DNA from: Winogradskyella sp. | Lineage (GTDB): Bacteria > Bacteroidota > Bacteroidia > Flavobacteriales > Flavobacteriaceae | Length of the DNA: 64,000 bases | Reading direction: 5' to 3' | Assembly (NCBI RefSeq): GCF_028282165.1 | Contig: NZ_JANQIM010000043.1 | Location: forward strand, 1-64,000 | In this document: positions 53,998 to 63,197 of the stretch, piece after piece | How positions within the stretch are numbered: position 1 is the stretch's first letter | Layout of the letters: each line of letters starts with the position of its first letter | The notes under the pieces: generated by a model | Database searches by the model: none | Told to the model about the DNA's origin: nothing | The model's input: only the letters and a program-made list of their open reading frames with translations | Translations under genes and position numbers: made by a program

Positions 53998-54770
53998 TTG
54001 TACAATTTATTAAGCAAAGCTAATAGTTTCTTTTTTTTACTCGACTTGTAAGTCTTTCTTTCAAGCGTATTTAATATATATTCTGCCGTAAGTTCTCCAT
54101 AAATTGCCCTTACAGCTCTCTTACCTTCTTCGCGCATTACATCTCTATTTGATGTTGAAGAAGAAATCCCAGATAAATCAAACACAGATACTATGTATTC
54201 AACAATTTTATAATTAACCTCAGTTGACGCAAATAGTTTTAGGTTAAACTCCCAATCTGAAACTATTTTATTTTGTTCATTATACATCCCATAGATTTCA
54301 AATAATTCGTTCTTATAAAATGTTGAAGGATGCGGTAAAGAGTTGGTTAACAAGTACTTTAAGGTTATTATGCTTGGTGGTTTTATGATCTTATCAATAG
54401 CTTCTTTTACAGTCTTTATACTACCAATTACAAGATCATAGTCGTTTTTAAGATCACTTGAAATCTTGGACAAAACCTCTGAACCTGATAAAACATCTCC
54501 AGAATTTAAAAATAGCAAATACTTACCACTAGCCTTCTTTATGCCTTTATTCATGGCATTATATATACCATGGTCTGGCTCGCTAATCCAAATAAGATGA
54601 TCATAACTAAAAGATTGTATGACCTCTACACTACTATCCGTAGAGCCACCATCAATTACTATATGCTCAAAGTCTTTCCATGTTTGTGACATAACACTTT
54701 TCATGGTTTCTCTTAAGCCATCAGTATTGTTATAGTTAATGGTTATGATAGATAGTAATCTGTTATCCAT
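53988..54770 (-). CDS. Glycosyltransferase family 2 protein
   Basis: About 260 residues, WcaA-like GT2: LLSIITINYNNTDGLRETMKSV, HIVIDGGSTDSSVEV, ISEPDHGIYNAMNKGIKKASGKYLLFLNSGD with the catalytic acidic residues. The ATG at 54770 gives an 8-bp overlap (ATGGATAA) with the upstream gene and starts right at the family's N-terminus. The longer frame from 54785 adds only MMKKI. Sugar specificity unknown. Confidence 0.9.
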   Translation of the reverse strand: MDNRLLSIITINYNNTDGLRETMKSVMSQTWKDFEHIVIDGGSTDSSVEVIQSFSYDHLIWISEPDHGIYNAMNKGIKKASGKYLLFLNSGDVLSGSEVLSKISSDLKNDYDLVIGSIKTVKEAIDKIIKPPSIITLKYLLTNSLPHPSTFYKNELFEIYGMYNEQNKIVSDWEFNLKLFASTEVNYKIVEYIVSVFDLSGISSSTSNRDVMREEGKRAVRAIYGELTAEYILNTLERKTYKSSKKKKLLALLNKLYKWR

Positions 54771-56592
54771 TATTTTCTTCATCAATGATTAACTCAGTCT
54801 TCTTGTCTAATTCAAAAACATCAAAATCTGAAAACGGATCATAATTATAAATATTTATACCTAGTCTTTCAGTTTCGGCTTTTAATGCCTCATACTGTTG
54901 ATAAAGTCTGTATTCTTTATATAAACGCGATTTGGGCAATCTCTTGTCGGTTTGCTGGTGACTTACATCTATACCAGCTTGCTTTAAATAATACTCTAGA
55001 GACGGTTTGTTGTGGTCGTAAAAATGGGCATAAGTCGTAAGACCTTGCCAATCATGGTTAACCCCTAAAATCCCTATTTTTTCCGATTTGCAATAAATAG
55101 CCAACTGTAACGCTATTATAGTAACACTCCAAGGCGACATAACAGGTCTTGTAAAATCTACTGGTAAATGGCCTCCGTATGAATAATAGTAGACTTCTCT
55201 ATCAGCAAAAATGGTTTCCGCCACACCTCTATCGCGCTTTTCGACTAGAATTGGTGTATGCTTTGGCAAAATTTCATTGCATCGTTTCCACCACGCTTCA
55301 AGTACCTCATTTGTGATTGGAGGATGTGATGCGGCAAAAACATGTATTTTAGGGTTTATTTCGTTTATCTTGGGGTGCTCATAAAAATTACCTACAGAGA
55401 TCACAAAATCATCAGCGTATTCGGTTACATCTAGTTTATTTATTGATGAAGACGAACCTAAAACAACCGCTTGTTTATAATTCCCAAACTTTTTTTTCAG
55501 TTCTATATTCTCATTGTAGACATGAATATCTTTTTTTATGAGTCGTTTCAGCCTTCGTTTTAAACCACGCTTTATTCCAACTAAAATGACCTTAAGCTCT
55601 GATTTGGACATAGCATCAACAGAGCTAATCTTCAACTTTGACAATGTATTCACACGTTTTAGCAAAACTATTATTAGTTTAGCATAAGCATTCTTTTCCT
55701 TAGAACTACTTTCTGACTGCCCAACTGAATGAGAAAAAGCCGTAATTCCAAAACCACTTAAATAGGTTTGAAACAATATTTCATTATCGGCTTTAAAAAA
55801 AGCATCTAAATCATCAACGTCTTCTTTACTCAACAATTCATATTTAGAAAAGACATCTTTACTCAAATGCGTCTGCAAGATTTGCCTCAGAATCTTTTGC
55901 TCCTCTTTACTAAGCTCTGGATTACATTCTTTTGCTATAGCCATAGCTTCTTTACTGTAACCATGATTTAAAGTTTCTAAACTAACCTGCTTTAAAAAGG
56001 ACACGTTAGAAAATTCACCAAAGCGATTTAGAATATTTTTTTTCTCTAAAACTTTTTTATCATATGGTACACAGGTGACATTTTGGGTTCCAAAAACCGA
56101 CCGATACTTTTCTACAAATCCACTCCACTTAATATGTTCTAATTTGGTTTTATCTAAAAAGGTTTCTATAGGAACATCTTCGGCTTGGTGTACATATTGT
56201 GTATAGATAGACTGAATGAATTGCTCTTGTTTTCTTAGAGCAACAAATATTTTTTTCTCTTCAAATTCAGTCAAACTCTGATGTAACAACTTAGCAACAG
56301 TTAATACATTTTGATAAAGCAACTTAGGATTACCCGATAGGTATTCGCAACAAATTATATACTTGTTATAGCTTTCATCGATATACGAGTTAATAAAAGA
56401 TTTTAATTCTTCAACAAGCGAAACATTTTCTGCCTCTAATTTCACAATAACTGCTGCCCTTTTGAAATTATGGAGGTTAATGTACTTGACGCCTTCTTTC
56501 TTTAAAGCATTAGGATTTTCTATTAATATTTTTTGAATAATACTAGTGCCTGTTTTATGAGTTCCTATATGTACAAAAATCGATTTCTTCAT
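54763..56592 (-). CDS. Sulfotransferase-like plus DUF115/sialyltransferase-like fusion protein
   Basis: A 609-residue two-part protein. The N-terminus begins FVHIGTHKTGTSIIQKIL, which resembles the 5'-PAPS-binding loop of sulfotransferases, and continues with helices to about 300. A basic linker (KRGLKRRLKRLIKKD, about 350) leads to a C-terminal Rossmann-like domain from about 375. It has AVVLGSSSSINKLDV, the region DFVISVGNFYEH, MSPWSVTIIALQLAIYCKSEKIGILGVNHDW and an AHFYDH element, in the style of DUF115/GT42-like proteins. No signal or membrane segment. In a locus making CMP-nonulosonate it is a candidate transferase. Both domain calls rest on motif resemblance. Confidence 0.6.
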   Translation of the reverse strand: MKKSIFVHIGTHKTGTSIIQKILIENPNALKKEGVKYINLHNFKRAAVIVKLEAENVSLVEELKSFINSYIDESYNKYIICCEYLSGNPKLLYQNVLTVAKLLHQSLTEFEEKKIFVALRKQEQFIQSIYTQYVHQAEDVPIETFLDKTKLEHIKWSGFVEKYRSVFGTQNVTCVPYDKKVLEKKNILNRFGEFSNVSFLKQVSLETLNHGYSKEAMAIAKECNPELSKEEQKILRQILQTHLSKDVFSKYELLSKEDVDDLDAFFKADNEILFQTYLSGFGITAFSHSVGQSESSSKEKNAYAKLIIVLLKRVNTLSKLKISSVDAMSKSELKVILVGIKRGLKRRLKRLIKKDIHVYNENIELKKKFGNYKQAVVLGSSSSINKLDVTEYADDFVISVGNFYEHPKINEINPKIHVFAASHPPITNEVLEAWWKRCNEILPKHTPILVEKRDRGVAETIFADREVYYYSYGGHLPVDFTRPVMSPWSVTIIALQLAIYCKSEKIGILGVNHDWQGLTTYAHFYDHNKPSLEYYLKQAGIDVSHQQTDKRLPKSRLYKEYRLYQQYEALKAETERLGINIYNYDPFSDFDVFELDKKTELIIDEENNG

Positions 56593-57848
56593 ACTTTAAC
56601 CCAATTTAGCTTTGGAATTATTAATGCCCGTCGTACTTGAGCATTTTTATAGAAGCCTATTTCATTAACCTTAAAGTTTAGGCAATCAATTCTTTGAATT
56701 GTTTTACGATCGGTATTACTGTAGAAAAACAATCTTACTTTATAATCGCCTTTATTCAACATATTTCCACTAATATCTACAGTAAATGTATTTAATCCTT
56801 TGTCAATGTTAAAGTCATTTGCATCTGAAAAAGAAGAACTTAAAATAACTACATTGTTTGGGTTGACTATAGCCAAAGATAGGTTGTAGTCTTTGTTGTC
56901 TTCTTCTTTTTTTAGGACTTCGAAACTCAAGAAAATAGTATCGTTAAACTTAAAGTTAGACGTAGATTCTCCCTTTTTATTGGTTAATGCGACGCTTTTC
57001 ACAAAACAATTTTCCTCTAAATCATCTTCTGTAAATATGGATCTAAACTCAAGATTATTACTTAAATAATAATCTATAACATCATTGATCTTACCCGTAT
57101 ATTCTATCTTACCATGGTTAAGCAAAATCCCTCTCTCACAAAGTCGAGCCATAGACTCCATATTATGACTTACAAAAAGTACGGTTCTTCCATCACTTGT
57201 GGATATATCTTGCATTTTGCCAATGGCTTTCTTTTGAAACTCGGCATCACCTACAGCTAAGACCTCATCAACAACTAAAATATCTGGTTCTAAGAAAGCA
57301 GCTACGGCAAAAGCCAAACGTACTCGCATACCGGAACTATAGCGTTTAACAGGCGTATCGATATATCTTAAGCAACCTGAAAAATCTATAATCTCATCTA
57401 TCTTTTTATTTATTTCAGATTTTGTCATTCCTAAAATGGCACCATTTAAATAAATGTTCTCCCGACCTGTCATTTCTGGATGAAACCCAGTACCTACTTC
57501 CAATAGCGATGCTATTCTTCCGTTAGTCTTTACAAGACCTTCGGTAGGCGATGTCACCTTAGACAAAATTTTGAGCAATGTTGATTTCCCTGCTCCATTT
57601 TTCCCTATAATTCCTAAAACCTCACCTCGTTTAACTTCAAAATTTATATTCTTAATCGCCCAAACATATTCCGAATTTCCTTTTTCACTTCTTACATTGG
57701 CCTCACCCACTTTTAGGTAAGGGTCTTCCTTTCCTCTTATTCTACTCCACCATCGATTAATATCATGACTTATAGTGCCAGTACCAACTAAACCTAATCG
57801 GTATTGCTTTCCTAAATTTTCAACTTTTAAGATGATATCTGAACTCAT
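56589..57848 (-). CDS. wzt: Polysaccharide ABC transporter ATP-binding protein (Wzt type)
   Basis: A 419-residue ATPase with Walker A GIIGKNGAGKST, the signature YSSGMRVRLAFAVAAFLEPDILVVDEVLAVGD, and a long C-terminal extension of about 170 residues (from about 250). This extension resembles the Wzt carbohydrate-binding beta-sandwich that recognises the non-reducing end of the glycan. It overlaps the permease gene by 1 bp, and its stop overlaps the fusion-protein gene start by 4 bp. Chain-terminal modification and recognition may be coupled. Confidence 0.92.
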   Translation of the reverse strand: MSSDIILKVENLGKQYRLGLVGTGTISHDINRWWSRIRGKEDPYLKVGEANVRSEKGNSEYVWAIKNINFEVKRGEVLGIIGKNGAGKSTLLKILSKVTSPTEGLVKTNGRIASLLEVGTGFHPEMTGRENIYLNGAILGMTKSEINKKIDEIIDFSGCLRYIDTPVKRYSSGMRVRLAFAVAAFLEPDILVVDEVLAVGDAEFQKKAIGKMQDISTSDGRTVLFVSHNMESMARLCERGILLNHGKIEYTGKINDVIDYYLSNNLEFRSIFTEDDLEENCFVKSVALTNKKGESTSNFKFNDTIFLSFEVLKKEEDNKDYNLSLAIVNPNNVVILSSSFSDANDFNIDKGLNTFTVDISGNMLNKGDYKVRLFFYSNTDRKTIQRIDCLNFKVNEIGFYKNAQVRRALIIPKLNWVKV

Positions 57849-58720
57849 TATATAGTATCGATAAAGCTTTTCTCTGTTTTATTAAAAATAACCAACCCTA
57901 ACAAAAATATCATACAAGAAATGATAATCGCATATATAGTCTTATTGATATCCAAACTACCATCACCAAGAATTATGACTCTAAAAGACTCGACAATAAT
58001 GGCGATAGGATTCCACTCTATGAGCCAATAGTAATTAGGCAATTTATCCCTAAAATAAGACATGGGATACATCACAGCAGAACCATACATAAGCAATTGC
58101 ACCCCAAATTGCACTAAAAACGTAAGATCCCTATACTTTGTGGTCATGGAAGATACAATCATGCCCAAACCTAAACCGAGTAATGCCATAAGCACAACAA
58201 AGAGTGGGAATGAAACAATGTTAAGACCAGGAGCAATAGTATATGTAATTGGACTAAAGTACACATAATAAATATATAACCCAGTGAGTACCAATAACTG
58301 AATGCCAAATTTTAAGAGGTTAGAAACCACAACAGACATTGGCATAATCACTCTAGGAAAATAAACTTTACCAAAGATGTTCTCGTTTTTCTTAAAGGTA
58401 TCGCTTGTACCGACAAGACATTCCTTAAAATAATTCCAAGCTGTAATACCTGCAAGGTTAAATAAGAAGTTGGGTACGCCATTACCAGTCGGTATATCTG
58501 CAAGGTTGTTAAATATTAAAGTAAATATTAAGGATGTAAAAAGTGGTTGGATTAAATACCACAAAGGCCCAAGAATTGTTTGTTTATAAAGCGTAATGAT
58601 ATCGCGTTTAACAAACAAAAAAAGTAAATCCCTGTAACGCCAAATCTCCTTGAAATTAAAATCAATTAATTTCTTTTTTGAGGAAATCGTATAAAGCCAA
58701 CGCTCTTCAGCGGTTTTCAA
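57848..58720 (-). CDS. wzm: Polysaccharide ABC transporter permease (Wzm type)
   Basis: A 290-residue ABC-2 permease with six hydrophobic helices and the typical N-terminal amphipathic region followed by RDLLFLFVKRDIITLYKQTILGPLWYLIQPL. The LTFLVQFGVQLLMYGSAVMYPMSY and EWNPIAIIVESFR segments are typical of O-antigen/teichoic-acid exporters. Together with the adjacent ATPase it exports lipid-linked glycan across the inner membrane. Confidence 0.93.
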   Translation of the reverse strand: MKTAEERWLYTISSKKKLIDFNFKEIWRYRDLLFLFVKRDIITLYKQTILGPLWYLIQPLFTSLIFTLIFNNLADIPTGNGVPNFLFNLAGITAWNYFKECLVGTSDTFKKNENIFGKVYFPRVIMPMSVVVSNLLKFGIQLLVLTGLYIYYVYFSPITYTIAPGLNIVSFPLFVVLMALLGLGLGMIVSSMTTKYRDLTFLVQFGVQLLMYGSAVMYPMSYFRDKLPNYYWLIEWNPIAIIVESFRVIILGDGSLDINKTIYAIIISCMIFLLGLVIFNKTEKSFIDTI

Positions 58721-58776
58721 TTGAAAGTATTTTTAGGCTAATATAAGAAATGAAATAAAGGAAAGTAACTTTATTA

Positions 58777-59718
58777 TTATGCTTTTTCTACCACATAAGC
58801 ATTATAATGTACTTTCATTTTATGGATGCCTTCATCAAGTGAAATTAATGATCTTCCGAGTAACTCCTTCATCTTGGTGATATCTGGGCATCTTCTGTTC
58901 ATATCGCCTTCTTTTAATGAGGGTAAAAAAATAATTTCTGATGTTGAACCTGTAATCTCAATTATTTTTTCTGCCAGTTCTAATATGCTTATCTCTATAT
59001 CATTACCTACATTGAGGATGTCATTGACATAAGCTTCATCATATAAAGCCTTAAGGCAAGCATCTACATTGTCATCAATATAACAAAACGAGCGTGTTTG
59101 ATCACCTCTACCATAAATTGGAATAGGCTGATTATTGAGTGCTAACCTCATAAACCTTGGCATTACAAAATCATTACTTTGCATAGGCCCATAAGTATTG
59201 AAAAAACGAAAAATAGTATAGCTTAATCCGTACTCTCTTTGATAAGCCTTAAAAAATGCTTCGCCAACATTCTTTACAATCGCATAAGGTAGTCTTGAAT
59301 TCAAAGGTGTTGTTTTTTCATTTTGCGGAATCTCGAAAGGTTCTCCATAAACCTCTGAAGAACTAGAATAAAAGACACGCGTAACACCTGAATTCTTTGA
59401 CAAGGACAAAATATTCTTAATGCCTTCAATATCATTAAGTACGTTAATAGGATTACTAAGTGTGCGTTCTACGCCGACAACAGCAGCATAATGAAATACA
59501 TATTGAAACTTAAAAGTAGCAAAAATTGAGATGATATCATTATAATCGTTAACATCTGCTCTTATAAATGTTACGTTGTCTTTTTTGGGAACTTTTGAAA
59601 TGTGACCTGTGGATAAATTGTCAATAATAACAACGTTAATATCATTATTTAAGGCCAATTTAGCAGCTAAAGAACTTCCCAATTGACCCGCGCCACCCGT
59701 AATTAAAATATTTGTCAT
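58777..59718 (-). CDS. NAD-dependent sugar epimerase/dehydratase (extended SDR)
   Basis: A 313-residue extended short-chain dehydrogenase acting on a nucleotide sugar. N-terminal NAD motif ILITGGAGQLGSSLA, then SSSSEVYGEP, catalytic YAIVK with the Tyr-x3-Lys dyad, FFNTYGPMQ and TRSFCYIDDNVDA. The pattern resembles UDP-glucuronate decarboxylase and UDP-glucose 4-epimerase. I cannot choose between them. Located between the exporter and a GT-C-like gene. Confidence 0.85.
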   Translation of the reverse strand: MTNILITGGAGQLGSSLAAKLALNNDINVVIIDNLSTGHISKVPKKDNVTFIRADVNDYNDIISIFATFKFQYVFHYAAVVGVERTLSNPINVLNDIEGIKNILSLSKNSGVTRVFYSSSSEVYGEPFEIPQNEKTTPLNSRLPYAIVKNVGEAFFKAYQREYGLSYTIFRFFNTYGPMQSNDFVMPRFMRLALNNQPIPIYGRGDQTRSFCYIDDNVDACLKALYDEAYVNDILNVGNDIEISILELAEKIIEITGSTSEIIFLPSLKEGDMNRRCPDITKMKELLGRSLISLDEGIHKMKVHYNAYVVEKA

Positions 59719-59826
59719 TATTTATAAATATCAGGTGCTAAAATACTTAGGGAATAATTTAGCTCTATTTTGAGAAGTAAATTTATTAATTGTTTTTAAA
59801 GTACCAAAAAACAACTACAAATTTTC

Positions 59827-61029
59827 TTACAATTTTGGTATTATTTTAATAAGACCATAAGACATTAATAGAAAAATCACAGCTAGATTAACTTTAGAGA
59901 CCTTACCACCTATTCTTTTTGTGTCTTCTAAAAAGGTATAGAACACGATTGCACCGATAAATATCGGCACAAACCAACGCAACTCTACATATGATATAAT
60001 GACCAACGAAAACACCAATATCGTTATTAGAAGCGCTAAAGGAATGATGTTTTCAAAATCGAGAAACTTTTTCCTAAACAGATTTGATAACAACATACCT
60101 AATACAATGATAAGTATAAGACCCAATTGCCTTGTACCAAAAATAAATATATCTAATCCATCCTTAAAAAATTCAATCAAGGTCAATTTTGGGTTAAAAA
60201 CTATACCACTAAATAATGTTTTGGGTAAGGCATCCTCACCATTTTCATCTACATAATTTTGAGTAGCCTCAAACGAAGGGTGTTGATAGTTTTGTAGTTT
60301 TCCTTCATTTACCATTAACTGTGCTAAATATTGACGTTGTGCCCAAGTAACGCTTACATCTTCAGGTGGATTCTTCTTGTCGTAAGATAATTTACCATTA
60401 GTTTGAATTGCTGGAAGATTTAAAATCAATAACAACATCGTTATCAAAATTGGAATAAAAAATCCTTTTCTATTAAATCCTTTAATCCTATAAACAAACA
60501 AAAAGCACAATAGCAATGCAGGCAGATACATTATAATCAATGCTCTGGTAAAAAGACCAACTATTAAAACGCTGAGGGCTAATGACTGGTTCCATGATTT
60601 ACCAATATTAAATCGATGCACTTCATTCAAAAAAATTGCTAAGCATAGAATAAACAAGGAATCATTGGTACCTATAAAGAATACTTTACAGGTTCCTGTA
60701 AAAAAAGTGAGATAGAAAAAAAACAGTATTGAAGGGTTATTTCTATAAAAGAAATAAAAGTATAAAGCAATGAGCAGAACAATGTTTATCGTCCTTAGAG
60801 CTAGATAAGGCTCCATAATCACACTTAAGGGATATACAAGTATAGTATGCGGAATTGAAATTCCTTTTTTAATTGACTCTAGCCGGCCATATTGTTTTAA
60901 GTAATGAATGTCTGCAATAAAAAGCCCTTCATCTCCCGCACCAATAGGCTGGCTTAGCATAAAATACATACCTACTATTGTATATACAATCGATATCAAT
61001 AATAGTAATTTATGTATCTTAATTTTCAT
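59827..61029 (-). CDS. Polytopic membrane protein, GT-C-type glycosyltransferase candidate
   Basis: A 400-residue protein with about ten hydrophobic helices. The first periplasmic loop carries GAGDEGLFIADIHYLKQYG, with an Asp-Glu pair after helix 1, as in lipid-phosphate-dependent GT-C transferases (family 39/83 style). Such enzymes use polyprenyl-phosphate sugars in the periplasm. A large loop near 190-260 (VSVTWAQRQYLAQLMVNEG) is likely periplasmic. It overlaps the wecE-like gene by 4 bp. Assignment is by topology and motif only. Confidence 0.6.
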   Translation of the reverse strand: MKIKIHKLLLLISIVYTIVGMYFMLSQPIGAGDEGLFIADIHYLKQYGRLESIKKGISIPHTILVYPLSVIMEPYLALRTINIVLLIALYFYFFYRNNPSILFFFYLTFFTGTCKVFFIGTNDSLFILCLAIFLNEVHRFNIGKSWNQSLALSVLIVGLFTRALIIMYLPALLLCFLFVYRIKGFNRKGFFIPILITMLLLILNLPAIQTNGKLSYDKKNPPEDVSVTWAQRQYLAQLMVNEGKLQNYQHPSFEATQNYVDENGEDALPKTLFSGIVFNPKLTLIEFFKDGLDIFIFGTRQLGLILIIVLGMLLSNLFRKKFLDFENIIPLALLITILVFSLVIISYVELRWFVPIFIGAIVFYTFLEDTKRIGGKVSKVNLAVIFLLMSYGLIKIIPKL

Positions 61030-62138
61030 TTAAATTTTTTAATTGTTTGAGTTACGTCATTAGGATTTAACTCATAGAACATAGGGAGCCTCAATAATCT
61101 TTCGGTGAATTTATCACTGTTTATTAATGTACGCCCATCATGTTTTTTAATATAATATTTACTTGAATGTAAACTTATGTAATGAAATACAGCTAATATT
61201 TTGTTTTTAAGAAGGTAATCGATGATACGCTTCCGTTGGTTTAGAGAATTGCAAATAATGTAAAACATATGCCCGTTATTTGTTTCTTCAATGGGCTTTG
61301 GCATTAATTGGACATCTACAGATTTAGCCCATTCCGCTAATTCGCTATAATAAAAATGCCAATGTTCTAATCGCTTTTTTTGAATGGCATCGATATTCTC
61401 TAACTGCGCCCATAAAAAAGCTGCAATTATGTCTGAAGGCAAAAAGGAAGAACCTGTATCGACCCAACCATATTTATCTATTTTTCCTCTAAAAAATTCG
61501 GCTCTATTTGTCCCTTTTTCCCATAAAATTTCTGCTCTATCAACAAATCTGTCGTCATTAATAACTAATAGTCCTCCTTCACCAGATATTATATTTTTAG
61601 TTTCATGAAAGGAAAATGTAGACATATGCCCTATGCTGCCAAGTAATTTACCCTCGTATTTAGAACATATAGCTTGCGCTGCATCTTCAATGACTATTAA
61701 TCCATGCTTATTAGCTATGGCCATTATTGCATCCATATCGCAAGCAACACCAGCATAGTGAACCACAACTATAGCTTTGGTTTTTTTGGTTATTAGCTCT
61801 TCTATTCTACTCGGATCAATATTTGGATTGTTGGAATATGAATCGGCAAATTTTATGATTGCTCCTTGTCGTACAAAAGCTAAAGCTGAAGATACAAATG
61901 TAAAACTGGGGACTATAACCTCATCTCCTTGCTCTATATTGGCCAACATCGCACACATTTCTAATGCATCTGTGCAAGATGTTGTTAAAAGCGCTTTTTT
62001 GAAATTGAATTTTTCTTCAAAAAAATGCTGACACTTTTTAGTATAATAACCATTACCGGAAATTTTTCCACGATTTACAGCATCTTCGATATAAGCTGTT
62101 TCTTTTCCTGTTAAGTATGGCTTGTTAAAGGGTATCAC
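61026..62138 (-). CDS. wecE: dTDP-4-amino-4,6-dideoxygalactose transaminase (WecE/RffA-like)
   Basis: A 370-residue PLP aminotransferase. Its N-terminus MIPFNKPYLTGKETAYIEDA and the segments LLTTSCTDALEMCAMLANI, GDEVIVPSFTFVSSALAF, VVHYAGVACDMDAIMAIANKHG and FSFHETKNI (PLP Lys181) follow E. coli WecE closely by recall. It would give dTDP-Fuc4N. The dTDP-glucose pathway genes (rmlA/rmlB) are not in this window and may lie further upstream. Confidence 0.85.
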   Translation of the reverse strand: MIPFNKPYLTGKETAYIEDAVNRGKISGNGYYTKKCQHFFEEKFNFKKALLTTSCTDALEMCAMLANIEQGDEVIVPSFTFVSSALAFVRQGAIIKFADSYSNNPNIDPSRIEELITKKTKAIVVVHYAGVACDMDAIMAIANKHGLIVIEDAAQAICSKYEGKLLGSIGHMSTFSFHETKNIISGEGGLLVINDDRFVDRAEILWEKGTNRAEFFRGKIDKYGWVDTGSSFLPSDIIAAFLWAQLENIDAIQKKRLEHWHFYYSELAEWAKSVDVQLMPKPIEETNNGHMFYIICNSLNQRKRIIDYLLKNKILAVFHYISLHSSKYYIKKHDGRTLINSDKFTERLLRLPMFYELNPNDVTQTIKKFK

Positions 62139-62156
62139 ATTACAAAGTTTATTTAT

Positions 62157-63197
62157 TTATTTCAAAAAACGAGAAATCTCTAAGCTTATATTCTCTAATA
62201 GAGAACTATAGTTTTTAGGTAGTTCTACTTGAACTGGAATATCCTTATCCTTAAAACTTTTAATGATCTCTGCACGATCTTCCATTGTTATAGTTGTCTT
62301 GTAATTAAAATATGACATCTCTTTATAACAAATAGCCTCTGTATATGCTATCTCGCTTTTTGAAAGTTTTGTTTTATAACTCCCAATACTCTGACTAGAA
62401 ATTTTTACCGAGTTTACATTACTTGAGGTATTCGATTTCCAAATTTCACCTTTTTGGTTTAAAATACCATCTTTAAAATGGTTAACCGGAAATTTCCCTA
62501 CACCTAAAAACTCGGTAACCTTATTAAGCGTTTCTTCAGTTTTTAGGATGAGATCTTCATATTTAAGATATATAAGATCACTATTATGCTGATATGCTTT
62601 TATAAAATCTATGCTTTTTCGCCATGATCTTAAAACAAAAAGACTAGGTTTCTTTTCACCTAAAAATTTTGTTGAATTTGGATAATTAACAGACGTCAAT
62701 ACATCCCTAGGATCTCTAACTATTATTAAAACCTTAATCCCATTCGCTATGAAATGAGGCATAAACTCTTCACAAAGTATTTCTTTAGAACCAAAATATT
62801 TGGCATTTATATTGTGTGCGTTTTCTCTATTGACCTTCAAAAACAGCTCTAAGAAGCTTCTCTCTGTATTATCAAAATTAGAATAATCAACACTTGTGAG
62901 TTGTCCAGAAAAAGTTGTCATTTTTTCAAAAATCCTATGAATTTCTCCTGTTTTGTACTTAAAGGTTTTAAGAAATGCTATAAATTCTTCGAGATTATAA
63001 TCTTCGTTATTAATTGAATCATTTAGAACATAATACTTATCTATTCCTAAAGTATTTAGAAACCTTTTTTTTATGTCAACAAACAATAAGGGAATGGGTT
63101 GTGACAAAACAGAGAGTTCATTATGATTACATAGTAGCTTTTCAAGTAACGTTGTGCCTGAACGCCCCATGCCAGTAATAAAAAAATTATTCTTCAC
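62157..63197 (-). CDS. Sulfotransferase family protein
   Basis: A 346-residue PAPS-dependent sulfotransferase. The 5'-phosphosulfate loop is GMGRSGTTLLEKLLCNH (about residues 9-25), and the 3'-phosphate motif VRDPRDVLTSVNYP is near 160 with a following Ser. A segment YLKYEDLILKTEETLNKVTEFLG, typical of the family, is at about 210-233. It would sulfate sugars of the glycan or its precursors. It overlaps the GT2 gene by 11 bp. The acceptor is unknown. Confidence 0.85.
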   Translation of the reverse strand: MKNNFFITGMGRSGTTLLEKLLCNHNELSVLSQPIPLLFVDIKKRFLNTLGIDKYYVLNDSINNEDYNLEEFIAFLKTFKYKTGEIHRIFEKMTTFSGQLTSVDYSNFDNTERSFLELFLKVNRENAHNINAKYFGSKEILCEEFMPHFIANGIKVLIIVRDPRDVLTSVNYPNSTKFLGEKKPSLFVLRSWRKSIDFIKAYQHNSDLIYLKYEDLILKTEETLNKVTEFLGVGKFPVNHFKDGILNQKGEIWKSNTSSNVNSVKISSQSIGSYKTKLSKSEIAYTEAICYKEMSYFNYKTTITMEDRAEIIKSFKDKDIPVQVELPKNYSSLLENISLEISRFLK

